Of a stretch of DNA of 64,000 bases, positions 15,979 to 23,741 are shown piece by piece; position 1 is the first letter of the stretch; each line of letters begins with the position of its first letter. Below the pieces are notes generated by a model that had not been told where the DNA came from, ran no database searches, and was given only the letters and a program-made list of their open reading frames with translations. The stretch covers positions 298,393 through 362,392 of the forward strand of contig NZ_WNXC01000005.1 in NCBI RefSeq assembly GCF_014172405.1, written 5' to 3'. This stretch comes from Pedobacter gandavensis (GTDB lineage Bacteria > Bacteroidota > Bacteroidia > Sphingobacteriales > Sphingobacteriaceae). The position numbers and the translations under genes were made by a program.

Positions 15979-17292
15979 TTAAGGTTTCAATTGATACTTT
16001 TCACTGAATTTTTTATCCAGTTGTTTATGGAGGTTATCCAGGTTGATGTCTCTTCCTTGAATAAAGGCCTGTTCTACATGGTTGCTCTTCATGTCTAAGG
16101 CATCTCCTGAGGAGATAAAAAACGTTGCGTCTTTACCCATTTCTAAACTTCCGGTGGTTTTGTCGATACCCAACACTTTTGCGGTATTCAAAGTAATGGT
16201 CTGCAATGCCTTTTCAGGATCCAGTCCCCATGCTGAAACCGTTCCTGCCATAAAAGGAAGATTCCTTTGTTGCCAGTAACCATCGATACTAACCACGACA
16301 TCTACGCCTGCATTGGCCAATACCGCCGCATTTTTATAAGGCATATTCACATCGTCATCTATAGAATTAGGTAAGGCATGCGGTTGTTTTACGACCACAG
16401 CCACATTGTTTTTCTTCAGAAAATCGGTGATCAGGTAGGCATCATCGCCACCAACAATCACAGGGGTAATCTGATATTTTTTTGCGAAATTCACTGCAGC
16501 AATGATGTCTTTTTCCTGGTCTACATTGATAAATAAGCGCTGACTGCCATTAAATAGGTTTCTCATTGCCGCTAAGCGCGCATTCGTTGTGGCTGGCTTT
16601 GGACCTTCTGCATAAGCTTTGGACTCTGTAAAAAGTTGGTCCAGCTCGTTGATCGCATTTTGTGCCCGTTCTTTTAACAGCTCAGGGGTAACTGTCGGAC
16701 TGCGAAATCCGCCTCGTCCTTTAGGAACGATTGGCCAGGTGATGTGCATCGCGTCATCCTTTTTAATCGCTGCATCTTCCCAATTCCAGGCATCCAGTTG
16801 AACTACAGCAGAACTTCCGGCAACCATTCCACCTTGTGGCGTCACTTGTGCCATTAAAATGCCATTGCTTCTCAATGTGGCTGGAACTTTAGAATCTGTA
16901 TTGTAAGCGATGATAGATCGGATATGTGGGTTGATATTGCCAATCTCGGCAAAATCCAGCGTAGCTTTTATCGACTCAAATTCTGCCAGTCCTAAGTTCG
17001 TAACCGGAGCAATAAAGCCAGGATACACATGTTTGCCATTTGCCTGAATCAGGTTTCCTTTGCTCATGTCCAGTCGAACCACTGTGGCATCACCAATTCC
17101 AGTAATCTTTCCTTTATCAAAAATCAGGTAGCCATTTTCAATCACCTTGCCATTGCCTAAATGTAGTTTGGCGCCTAAAACGTAAGTCAGTTTACTTTGT
17201 GCAGGGGCAGGAGAGATATTCGCCTGTGCGAAAGCTGAAACCGTTGCCGCTGCGGTAAGGAATACAGTTAAAATATATTTATTCATGAGCAT
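15979..17292 (-). CDS. Secreted amidohydrolase-fold protein lacking the metal-binding HxH
   Basis: A 437-residue exported protein (signal peptide ending near AFAQ, residue 22) with the composite fold of imidazolonepropionase-like amidohydrolases. It has an N-terminal beta-sandwich (VLGAKLHLGNGKVIENGYLIFDKGKI), a barrel and the C-terminal return of the sandwich (LEMGKDATFFISSGD). Where active enzymes read PGxIDxHxH it reads VYPGFIAPVTNLG, so the first metal ligands are missing. Later ligand histidines are not obvious either. It therefore looks catalytically dead. Its start overlaps the end of the upstream 908-residue amidohydrolase gene by 14 bp, suggesting coupled expression and perhaps a hetero-complex. 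An alternative is a carbohydrate- or peptide-binding role. Confidence 0.82.
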   Translation of the reverse strand: MLMNKYILTVFLTAAATVSAFAQANISPAPAQSKLTYVLGAKLHLGNGKVIENGYLIFDKGKITGIGDATVVRLDMSKGNLIQANGKHVYPGFIAPVTNLGLAEFESIKATLDFAEIGNINPHIRSIIAYNTDSKVPATLRSNGILMAQVTPQGGMVAGSSAVVQLDAWNWEDAAIKKDDAMHITWPIVPKGRGGFRSPTVTPELLKERAQNAINELDQLFTESKAYAEGPKPATTNARLAAMRNLFNGSQRLFINVDQEKDIIAAVNFAKKYQITPVIVGGDDAYLITDFLKKNNVAVVVKQPHALPNSIDDDVNMPYKNAAVLANAGVDVVVSIDGYWQQRNLPFMAGTVSAWGLDPEKALQTITLNTAKVLGIDKTTGSLEMGKDATFFISSGDALDMKSNHVEQAFIQGRDINLDNLHKQLDKKFSEKYQLKP

Positions 17293-20005
17293 GTGTCCTT
17301 TCTAATTCATTTAGTTCCATAGCATAATCTTCCAGGGTTTCGCAATGGTACATCCGCGGGCTTTCAGCAACCGGACGCTGCGTCTTTCCGCCTTTACCTT
17401 TGCTTTCCTGCATTTTTTTAATGATTCTTGCACGTTCCAGCTGCTGATCTTTTCTCAGCTGCTCATCACGTTCGATGTCCCAGTAAGCAATTCCATCTAC
17501 AAACGTTCTTTCCGCTTTAGCATAAATAGATAGCGGGTTTGCAGACCAAATCACCACATCTGCATCTTTGCCTGCTTTGATACTGCCCACTTTGTTGTCG
17601 ATGTGGAGCATTTTAGCTGGGTTTAAGGTCACAAACTTCAAGGCATCCTCTTCTGGTACGCCACCGTATAAGACGGCTTTACCAGCTTCCTGGTTTAGTC
17701 TGCGCGCCATTTCAGCATCATCAGAATTGAAGGCTGTAGTGATGCCTACGTTGTGCATGATCTTTCCATTGTAAGGGATCGCCTCTGCAACTTCCATTTT
17801 ATAGGCCCACCAATCGGAAAAAGTCGAGGCATTAATTCCGCGTGCTTTCATTTTATCCGCCAGCTTGTAGCCTTCCAGAATATGAGTAAAGGTGTTGATC
17901 TTGAAGCCAAGACTATCAGCAACGTTCATCAGCATATTGATCTCAGATTGCACGTAAGAATGACAAGTAATGAAGCGCTTGTTGTCTAAAATCTCAACAA
18001 TTGCATCGAGCTCCAGATCTTTGCGCACATGGTTTCCTTTAACAGCCAGTGCTGTTTTATACTCTTTTGCGCGGGTAAATTCGTCAACAAAAGATTGCTC
18101 TACACCCATTCTGGTTACCGGAAAACGTGCACCCGTACCAAAATTACTTTGCTTCACATTTTCACCAAGAGCGAATTTGATAAAGCCATCAGCACCTGCG
18201 AACTTCAATTCCTCAGGTAACTTTCCCCAACGGAGTTTAATCAGCTGCGCTTGTCCGCCAACCGGATTTGCTGAACCATGAAGGATATGAGAAGTCGTTA
18301 CTCCACCTGCCAGCTGACGGTAGATGTTCACATCTTCTGAATTGATGATGTCCGCAATTCTTACTTCCGCAGAAGAAGATTGAGCACCTTCATTGATGCC
18401 ACCTGTTCCAGCGATATGAGAATGTTCATCGATCAGTCCTGCCGTAATGTGTTTTCCTGTAGCATCAATAACTTTTGCATTGCCTGCACTTAGGTTTTTC
18501 CCTACGGCCTTGATTTTACCGTTTTCCAGCAAGACGTCTGCATTTTGAAGGATTCCTTCTTTTTCATTCGTCCATACCGTTGCGTTTTTTAACAATACGG
18601 TTTCTTGTTTTAATGGGCTTGGAAGACCAAAAGCGGTAAATGGATAGATCAGGGTACCTGCATTGAGGACCGGTTTTTCTACCTCTTTTTTCGCCAGTGT
18701 TTTCGCTACCGTATCTTTTTCATCCTTTTTTCCGGTCAGGAATCGTTTGCCCTGTACCCAGTTTTCCAGGACGATGTTGTTCTTTTTAAAGAGACTATCT
18801 GAAGTGATAATGAAATTGGCCAGTTTACCTTTTTCCAGTGTCCCTACCTTATCGGAAACACCAATCATAGCGGCTGGGATCTCTGTAACAGATAAAAGTG
18901 CTTGTTTTTGGGTTAAGCCATTGTCAATCGCAGTACGGATATTCGTCCAGAAGTCCGCCGCTTTATCCAGGCCATAGCTGGTTAAAGAGAATTTGATTCC
19001 TGCTTTTTCCAAAACTCCTGGATTCGTAGGGGCCATTTCCCAGCCTTTCATTTGCGTTAACGTTACATTTCTCGCCTCTGAAGGGTCTTCCACATCGTAT
19101 GCTTTGACAAAATTGATGGGAATAATTAAGCTGGCGCCAGTTCCTTTAACCGCATCAATGCGCTGGTATTCGTCACCATTAGATTTGATAATATACTGTT
19201 TGCCAAATTCTTTTCCGATTTTATCCGCACGCAAAATGTTTTGCCAGCCGTCAGCTTCAAAAATTTGTGGGATATTTTGCTGTTTGTTAAAGGCTTCCAG
19301 AGAGATGTTATATTCTTCCTTTTGTTTGCCATACCACTGTGCATCATAATAGGTCTGACGCAATAGGGCAATAGCGCCCATCAATGAGGTTGGGTAGTCG
19401 TTTTGTGAACTTCCTTTGTTGAAAGAGTAATTGGCGGATGCTTCCGGTTTGAGCATGGTGGTATTTTCTCTTTCATCGCTTAAAGTAACTACGGCGGAGG
19501 TACCACGGGAAATACCATCTCTGCTGATCACATTCACACTACCGAATCCCGCTTTGCGCAATTCATCTGCTTTTTTAGTGTCTATGGTAAAAATAGTGTT
19601 GACCTGTGTTTCCGGGCGGATGGCTTCATTCCAGCCATATGCCCCTTTTTTTGTAGAGGTGAATATGGATTGACGGGATCCTCCACTAAAAGTTCGGCTG
19701 TTTTCAGGGACGCCATAAGCAGAAAAAGCATCTACCAAAGAAGGGTAAATGTATTTTCCTTTTAGGTCGATCACCACATAACCTTTCGGTATGGCTGTGC
19801 CGGTACCCACCGATTGGATGGTTTGGCCTTTGATTAATAGGGTTCCATTGGAGATGGTCTGGTTCGCATTTACCACGATGTTTGCATTGGTAAAGGCGTA
19901 ATTTCCCGGTCTGATGTCATAAGACCCGTTTACCGGGTAGGTCTGCTGAGCAAATACCAGGGTACCAGAAAAAACCAACGCAAGCGAGAGTAGAATTTTC
20001 TTCAT
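17279..20005 (-). CDS. Secreted double-module amidohydrolase family protein
   Basis: A 908-residue exported protein (signal peptide ending near VFAQQ) with two amidohydrolase-like modules in tandem. The N-terminal module (about 25-430) keeps the fold (LKGKYIYPSLVDAFSAYG, KVGTLEKGKLANFIIT) but lacks the HxH metal motif. The C-terminal module (about 455-880) has it intact: ITAGLIDEHSHIAG near residue 525, histidines in FITCHSY and FTHILEGY near 685 and 710, and the catalytic Asp in FNSDDAEMARR near 760. Only the second module should be a hydrolase, likely acting on a cyclic amide or peptide-like substrate in the periplasm. The first gene of a two-gene operon, it is followed with a 14-bp overlap by another metal-motif-less relative. 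Substrate unknown. Confidence 0.85.
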   Translation of the reverse strand: MKKILLSLALVFSGTLVFAQQTYPVNGSYDIRPGNYAFTNANIVVNANQTISNGTLLIKGQTIQSVGTGTAIPKGYVVIDLKGKYIYPSLVDAFSAYGVPENSRTFSGGSRQSIFTSTKKGAYGWNEAIRPETQVNTIFTIDTKKADELRKAGFGSVNVISRDGISRGTSAVVTLSDERENTTMLKPEASANYSFNKGSSQNDYPTSLMGAIALLRQTYYDAQWYGKQKEEYNISLEAFNKQQNIPQIFEADGWQNILRADKIGKEFGKQYIIKSNGDEYQRIDAVKGTGASLIIPINFVKAYDVEDPSEARNVTLTQMKGWEMAPTNPGVLEKAGIKFSLTSYGLDKAADFWTNIRTAIDNGLTQKQALLSVTEIPAAMIGVSDKVGTLEKGKLANFIITSDSLFKKNNIVLENWVQGKRFLTGKKDEKDTVAKTLAKKEVEKPVLNAGTLIYPFTAFGLPSPLKQETVLLKNATVWTNEKEGILQNADVLLENGKIKAVGKNLSAGNAKVIDATGKHITAGLIDEHSHIAGTGGINEGAQSSSAEVRIADIINSEDVNIYRQLAGGVTTSHILHGSANPVGGQAQLIKLRWGKLPEELKFAGADGFIKFALGENVKQSNFGTGARFPVTRMGVEQSFVDEFTRAKEYKTALAVKGNHVRKDLELDAIVEILDNKRFITCHSYVQSEINMLMNVADSLGFKINTFTHILEGYKLADKMKARGINASTFSDWWAYKMEVAEAIPYNGKIMHNVGITTAFNSDDAEMARRLNQEAGKAVLYGGVPEEDALKFVTLNPAKMLHIDNKVGSIKAGKDADVVIWSANPLSIYAKAERTFVDGIAYWDIERDEQLRKDQQLERARIIKKMQESKGKGGKTQRPVAESPRMYHCETLEDYAMELNELERTHAHE

Positions 20006-20212
20006 AAAAAATTTAGTTTTAGTAGCTAAATCTAACCTAAAAAACTGGGAGCATCTGTTTATAACCTATTTTTTACCAATTGAAACTTGGCTTTGTCCAC
20101 AATTTGGCAAAGGTTTGTCAACAAATGTGTAATGGAGCATCATTATTTAGTTTATAATGATTTTAAATATCGATTACTATTTTTCCCTTTTTTTAAACTG
20201 TTTTTTATTAGC

Positions 20213-20220
20213 TAAGTTTG
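20213..20220 (+). promoter_or_regulatory. -7 promoter element for the small membrane protein
   Basis: TAAGTTTG matches TAnnTTTG exactly and lies 15 nt before the ATG at 20236. A TTG at 20218 in frame falls inside this element, which argues against it as start codon. No clear -33 TTTG was found. Confidence 0.5.
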
Positions 20221-20235
20221 AAAGAAAAATTCGTT

Positions 20236-20673
20236 ATGGATAAGATTTATCATATTTTGAAAAGTGCGCATTCAGGATGGCGTTACCTGGTTTTAATAAT
20301 GTTGGTATTGGCAATCGTTCAGGCATTGGCTGGATGGTTAGGAAAAAAACCATATACAGAAGGAAATAGAAAGTTCAATGTTTTCACATTGATCTTTGTG
20401 CACGTCCAAATTTTATTTGGATTGGGTTTATACTTTCTAAGTCCACTGGTACAAGCAGGGATTAGATATTGGAAAATGGAGCATATCGGAATGATGATTT
20501 TTGCGGCTATTTTAGTGACTGTTGGAAATGCCAGATCGAAACGCAGTGAGGATGCAGCTAGTAAACACCGCACTATTGCCCTTTATTTTGGCCTTGCGCT
20601 GATCGTTATCGTTGCTTCCATTATTCAAATGGTACAACTTGATCCTACAAGGACATTCTGGGGAGTGTCATAA
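20236..20673 (+). CDS. Small four-helix integral membrane protein, cytochrome-b-like in layout
   Basis: A 145-residue inner-membrane protein of unknown function. Four hydrophobic segments are visible: about residues 13-33 (WRYLVLIMLVLAIVQALAGWL), 47-66 (FTLIFVHVQILFGLGLYFLS), 79-95 (IGMMIFAAILVTVGNA) and 115-135 (IALYFGLALIVIVASIIQMV). Histidines sit near the start (HILKSAHSGWRY), in the second helix (VHVQ), before the third (MEHIGMM) and after it (KHRT). That pattern could ligate haem, as in small cytochrome-b-like proteins, but this is inference. It is followed immediately by the trp promoter, so it is a separate transcription unit. I recognise it only as a conserved Bacteroidota protein. 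Confidence 0.75.
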   Translation: MDKIYHILKSAHSGWRYLVLIMLVLAIVQALAGWLGKKPYTEGNRKFNVFTLIFVHVQILFGLGLYFLSPLVQAGIRYWKMEHIGMMIFAAILVTVGNARSKRSEDAASKHRTIALYFGLALIVIVASIIQMVQLDPTRTFWGVS

Positions 20674-20688
20674 AATTTCACAATTTAA

Positions 20689-20719
20689 TTTGGTGTTGTA
20701 AGATTTATTTATATTTTTG
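20689..20719 (+). promoter_or_regulatory. Promoter of the trp leader and operon
   Basis: TTTG at 20689-20692 and TATTTTTG at 20712-20719 are separated by 19 nt, an exact match to the Bacteroidota consensus. Initiation would fall only a few bases before, or at, the leader peptide ATG at 20726, so the leader may be translated from a leaderless RNA. Confidence 0.78.
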
Positions 20720-20725
20720 TTGCAC

Positions 20726-20803
20726 ATGATTAACAATATACATACTTGGCAATGGCGCAGTAATTCTGAAAAGAGTTTCGTCGTAGCTTCGTGTACATTA
20801 TAG
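20726..20803 (+). CDS. trpL: trp operon leader peptide
   Basis: A 25-codon open frame starting MINNIHTWQWR, with tryptophan codons at positions 8 and 10 (20747-20749 and 20753-20755), ending in TAG at 20801-20803. It begins right behind a perfect promoter and is followed 29 nt later by a strong terminator and then trpE. This is the architecture of transcription attenuation: when charged tRNA-Trp is scarce the ribosome stalls on the Trp codons and the terminator is prevented. It recalls the Bacteroid-trp RNA motif described by comparative genomics in this phylum. The function is inferred from position and codon content. Confidence 0.8.
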   Translation: MINNIHTWQWRSNSEKSFVVASCTL

Positions 20804-20832
20804 TTTATCAACCTAAACCAAACCACACTTAT

Positions 20833-20862
20833 AACCCGACGTAACCACACGTCGGGTTTTTT
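20833..20862 (+). terminator. trp attenuator terminator
   Basis: A 10-bp perfect stem, 20833-20842 against 20849-20858, with a 6-nt loop is followed by TTTTTTG. It lies between the leader peptide and trpE. The segment CGTCG at 20779-20783, inside the leader peptide frame and 24 nt after the Trp codons, can pair with CGACG at 20837-20841 of the terminator's left arm, a possible though short antiterminator. Confidence 0.85.
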
Positions 20863-20928
20863 GTTATAAAATTTTTTTTACGGCGGAGATGAAAAGCAAT
20901 TGCACACTGATGAAAACAAAGATTTAAG

Positions 20929-22332
20929 ATGAAGAATTATATCATTAACACCACTTACAAGAAGCGTCTTGCGGATACCACTACTCCGGTAAGTATTTAC
21001 CTGAGGTTGAGGGATGTATTTCCGAATACCATTCTATTGGAAAGTTCCGATTACCACAGTCGCGAGAACTCGGTGAGTTACGTGTGTGCCCAGCCAGTGG
21101 CAGGGATCGTATTGAAAAATGGCATCTTATCCACTTATTTTCCTGATGGAAAAAAAGTAGAAAAAGAGGATTTTGTGCTCACAGAAGAAATTGATGCTTT
21201 TAAGCAGCAATTCGAGCCTGGCGTAGTGAACGAAACGCGCTATATCTCCAATGGTTTGTTTGGCTATTTCACCTGGAATGCCATTCAACATTTTGAAGAC
21301 ATCTCTTTTCAGTCAACTTCTCCTGAAGGAGAGGATATCCCTTTGATGCAATACCATATTTATCGGTATATCATTGCCATCGACCACTTTAAGAATGAAG
21401 TGACCTTGTTTAAAAATACATTTAACGGGGATGAAGATGATGACCTGGAGAAAATGGAATACCTGGTTCAGAATAAGAACTTCCCGGAATATAGCTTTAA
21501 AACGATTGGCGAGGAAAGCTCTAACCTGACCGATCAGGGCTTTATGGATATTGTAGACAAAATGAAAAAACACATTTTAAGAGGTGATGTTTTTCAGATT
21601 GTACCATCAAGAGCATTTAAACAAGGGTTTTTAGGGGATGAGTTTAACGTATACCGTTGCTTGCGCTCCATCAACCCTTCTCCATATCTTTTCTATTTTG
21701 ATTATGGAAACTTTAAGCTATTCGGTTCTTCTCCGGAAGCACAGATCACCATCAAGAATAATGTGGCCAATATCTTCCCAATTGCGGGTACCTTTAAGCG
21801 TACTGGAAATGATGAAGAAGATGCGGAACTAGCCAGAAAGCTGGAGCAGGACCCCAAAGAAAGCGCAGAACACGTGATGCTGGTAGATTTGGCAAGAAAC
21901 GACCTGAGCAGACATTGCAATGGGGTAGCCGTGAAATCTTTCAAAGAAGTACAATATTATTCTCATTTGATCCACCTGGTGTCTAAAGTAAGCGGAAACC
22001 TTCAAAAAGATGTTTCCTCTTTTAAAGTAGTCGCAGATACTTATCCGGCAGGAACATTGAGTGGTGCGCCAAAATATCGCGCCATGCAGCTTATCGATGA
22101 GTATGAAGGCCTGGGTCGTAATTTTTATGCAGGCGCAATTGGGTATATGGGGTTTAACGATACATTTAACCATGCCATCATGATCCGTACTTTTATGAGT
22201 AAAAACAATGAATTGCATTATAGAGCAGGAGCGGGTATTGTGGCCGATTCTATCCCTGAAAATGAAATGCAGGAAGTAAATAACAAAATTGCAGCCCTTC
22301 GCAGAGCTGTAGAAATGGCCACAGGCATATAA
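20929..22332 (+). CDS. trpE: Anthranilate synthase component I
   Basis: Converts chorismate and ammonia or glutamine to anthranilate, the first committed step of tryptophan synthesis, together with TrpG. The 467-residue protein has the N-terminal regulatory region with LLESSDYH near residues 38-45, where the tryptophan feedback site includes a similar LLES motif, and the chorismate-binding domain. Typical signatures are DVFQIVPSRAF (near 222), NPSPYLFYF, SPE in LFGSSPEAQ, AGTFKRTG, LVDLARNDLSRHC and PAGTLSGAPKYRAMQLIDEYE near 365. It is the first structural gene behind the trp leader and is followed by trpG after 1 bp. A para-aminobenzoate synthase is possible in principle, but the trp leader and trpC neighbour decide for TrpE. 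Confidence 0.95.
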   Translation: MKNYIINTTYKKRLADTTTPVSIYLRLRDVFPNTILLESSDYHSRENSVSYVCAQPVAGIVLKNGILSTYFPDGKKVEKEDFVLTEEIDAFKQQFEPGVVNETRYISNGLFGYFTWNAIQHFEDISFQSTSPEGEDIPLMQYHIYRYIIAIDHFKNEVTLFKNTFNGDEDDDLEKMEYLVQNKNFPEYSFKTIGEESSNLTDQGFMDIVDKMKKHILRGDVFQIVPSRAFKQGFLGDEFNVYRCLRSINPSPYLFYFDYGNFKLFGSSPEAQITIKNNVANIFPIAGTFKRTGNDEEDAELARKLEQDPKESAEHVMLVDLARNDLSRHCNGVAVKSFKEVQYYSHLIHLVSKVSGNLQKDVSSFKVVADTYPAGTLSGAPKYRAMQLIDEYEGLGRNFYAGAIGYMGFNDTFNHAIMIRTFMSKNNELHYRAGAGIVADSIPENEMQEVNNKIAALRRAVEMATGI

Positions 22333-22333
22333 C

Positions 22334-22924
22334 ATGACAAACGATAAAGAGATGCAGAAGAAAGTATTGGTAATTGACAATTACGATTCATTCACTTACA
22401 ATTTGGTCCACCTGGTAAACGAGTTAGGAAGAGAAGTGGAAGTCTGGAGGAATGATAAATTCGAATTGTCTGCGGTAGCGCAATACGATAAAATTATCCT
22501 TTCACCGGGTCCTGGAATTCCGGAAGAAGCAGGTTTGTTATTGGATGTGATTAAAGAATATGCGGCTACGAAGAGTATCTTTGGGGTGTGTTTAGGGCAA
22601 CAAGCCATTGCACAGGCATTTGGTGGTACCTTGTTGAACTTAGGCAGGCCAATGCACGGCATTGCGACGCCAATACAGGTGCTGGACAAAGAAGAAGTGC
22701 TTTTCAAAAATTGTCCGGAGGTAATCAATGTGGGTCGTTACCATTCTTGGGTGGTAAATAGCGAAGGCTTTCCGGATTGCTTAACCATCACAGCAACGGA
22801 TAAAGACCAGGAGATTATGGCGCTAAGGCATAAAGAATATGATGTTAGAGGTGTTCAGTTTCACCCGGAAAGTGTGCTGACAGAATACGGTAAGGAAATG
22901 ATGAAAAACTGGTTAGAAGCTTAA
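22334..22924 (+). CDS. trpG: Anthranilate synthase component II (glutamine amidotransferase)
   Basis: Supplies ammonia from glutamine to TrpE. The 196-residue class I amidotransferase has the entry motif VIDNYDSFTYNLVH, the oxyanion segment SPGPGIPEEAG, the catalytic Cys in GVCLGQQAIAQAFGG near residue 81, and the His-Glu pair in VQFHPESVLT near residues 174-178. An internal ATG at 22352 gives a protein starting MQKKVLVIDNY, closer to the usual family start; either could be used. In many genomes the same subunit also serves p-aminobenzoate synthase. It lies 1 bp after trpE and 3 bp before trpC. Confidence 0.94.
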   Translation: MTNDKEMQKKVLVIDNYDSFTYNLVHLVNELGREVEVWRNDKFELSAVAQYDKIILSPGPGIPEEAGLLLDVIKEYAATKSIFGVCLGQQAIAQAFGGTLLNLGRPMHGIATPIQVLDKEEVLFKNCPEVINVGRYHSWVVNSEGFPDCLTITATDKDQEIMALRHKEYDVRGVQFHPESVLTEYGKEMMKNWLEA

Positions 22925-22927
22925 AAG

Positions 22928-23719
22928 ATGAATATTTTAGATAAAATTGTACTTCGCAAGCGTGAAGAAGTGGCCTTGGCCAAAGAATTGGTTTCTATAA
23001 AAATGCTGGAATCGGCAATACATTTCAACAGAACCCCTTATTCATTTGAGGAGTTTCTGCTGGATGAAAAGCGCTCGGGAATCATTGCCGAATTTAAACG
23101 CCGTTCTCCTTCTAAAGGCATTATTAATGACAAAGTGACTGTAGAAGAGGTGACTACTGCCTATGCTGCAGCTGGTGCTTCTGCACTTTCTGTGTTGACA
23201 GATGTGGATTTCTTCGGTGGGCATACCAACGACCTATTGGCGGCCAGAGCTGTCAATAATATTCCCATTCTGAGGAAAGATTTCATGATCGATGAATATC
23301 AGATTTTGGAAGCCAAAGCATTAGGCGCAGACATTATCCTATTGATTGCCGCGATCTTAACACCTGATGAGATTGAAGATCTGGCTGTTTTTGCTAAAAG
23401 CTTAGGATTGAATGTTTTACTTGAGGTTCACAATCTGGATGAGTTGCAGAGAAGCGTGATCCCTGAATTGGATGCCATCGGTGTAAATAACCGTAATCTG
23501 GCTGATTTTTCTGTCAATATCCAGACTTCTTTTGACCTGGTAGAGGAGATCCCTGACGACTTTTTGAAAATTTCTGAAAGTGCCATCAGTGACCCAATTA
23601 CCATTAATGAACTGAGAGCAGCCGGATTTGACGGTTTCCTGATTGGTGAAAACTTTATGAAAACTCAAAATCCAGGAGCGTCAATGGCCGACTTTGTCAG
23701 TCAGCTGATCTCGGTATAA
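22928..23719 (+). CDS. trpC: Indole-3-glycerol phosphate synthase
   Basis: Closes the pyrrole ring of indole-3-glycerol phosphate, the fourth step toward tryptophan. The 263-residue TIM-barrel protein shows the family start ILDKIVLRKREEV, the catalytic lysines in IAEFKRRSPSKG (about 55-66) and LRKDFMIDEYQI (about 117-128), the Glu of LLEVHN near 165, GVNNRNL near 188 and the phosphate-binding end GFDGFLIGENFM near 239. It is monofunctional, with no TrpF domain. It is directly preceded by trpG and directly followed by hflX. trpD, trpF, trpB and trpA, which accompany it in many Bacteroidota, are absent here. Confidence 0.95.
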   Translation: MNILDKIVLRKREEVALAKELVSIKMLESAIHFNRTPYSFEEFLLDEKRSGIIAEFKRRSPSKGIINDKVTVEEVTTAYAAAGASALSVLTDVDFFGGHTNDLLAARAVNNIPILRKDFMIDEYQILEAKALGADIILLIAAILTPDEIEDLAVFAKSLGLNVLLEVHNLDELQRSVIPELDAIGVNNRNLADFSVNIQTSFDLVEEIPDDFLKISESAISDPITINELRAAGFDGFLIGENFMKTQNPGASMADFVSQLISV

Positions 23720-23725
23720 CTTTTG

Positions 23726-23733
23726 TATCTTTG
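23726..23733 (+). promoter_or_regulatory. -7 element close to the hflX start
   Basis: TATCTTTG is an exact TAnnTTTG placed only 8 nt before the hflX ATG. A TTTG lies at 23693 but with a 29-nt spacer, so the -33 part is unclear. Confidence 0.45.
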
Positions 23734-23741
23734 TAGGCTAC

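Noticed and set aside
15739..16098. 119-codon plus-strand open frame
   Set aside because: It runs through the terminator of the amidohydrolase operon and into that gene on the opposite strand. Its composition is unlike a protein of this genome.
17345..19673. Series of plus-strand open frames of 60-118 codons
   Set aside because: They lie wholly inside the 908-residue amidohydrolase gene on the other strand and show no family signature; they are shadows.
21829..22380. 183-codon minus-strand frame
   Set aside because: Entirely antisense to trpE and trpG; Cys- and Phe-rich with no recognisable domain.
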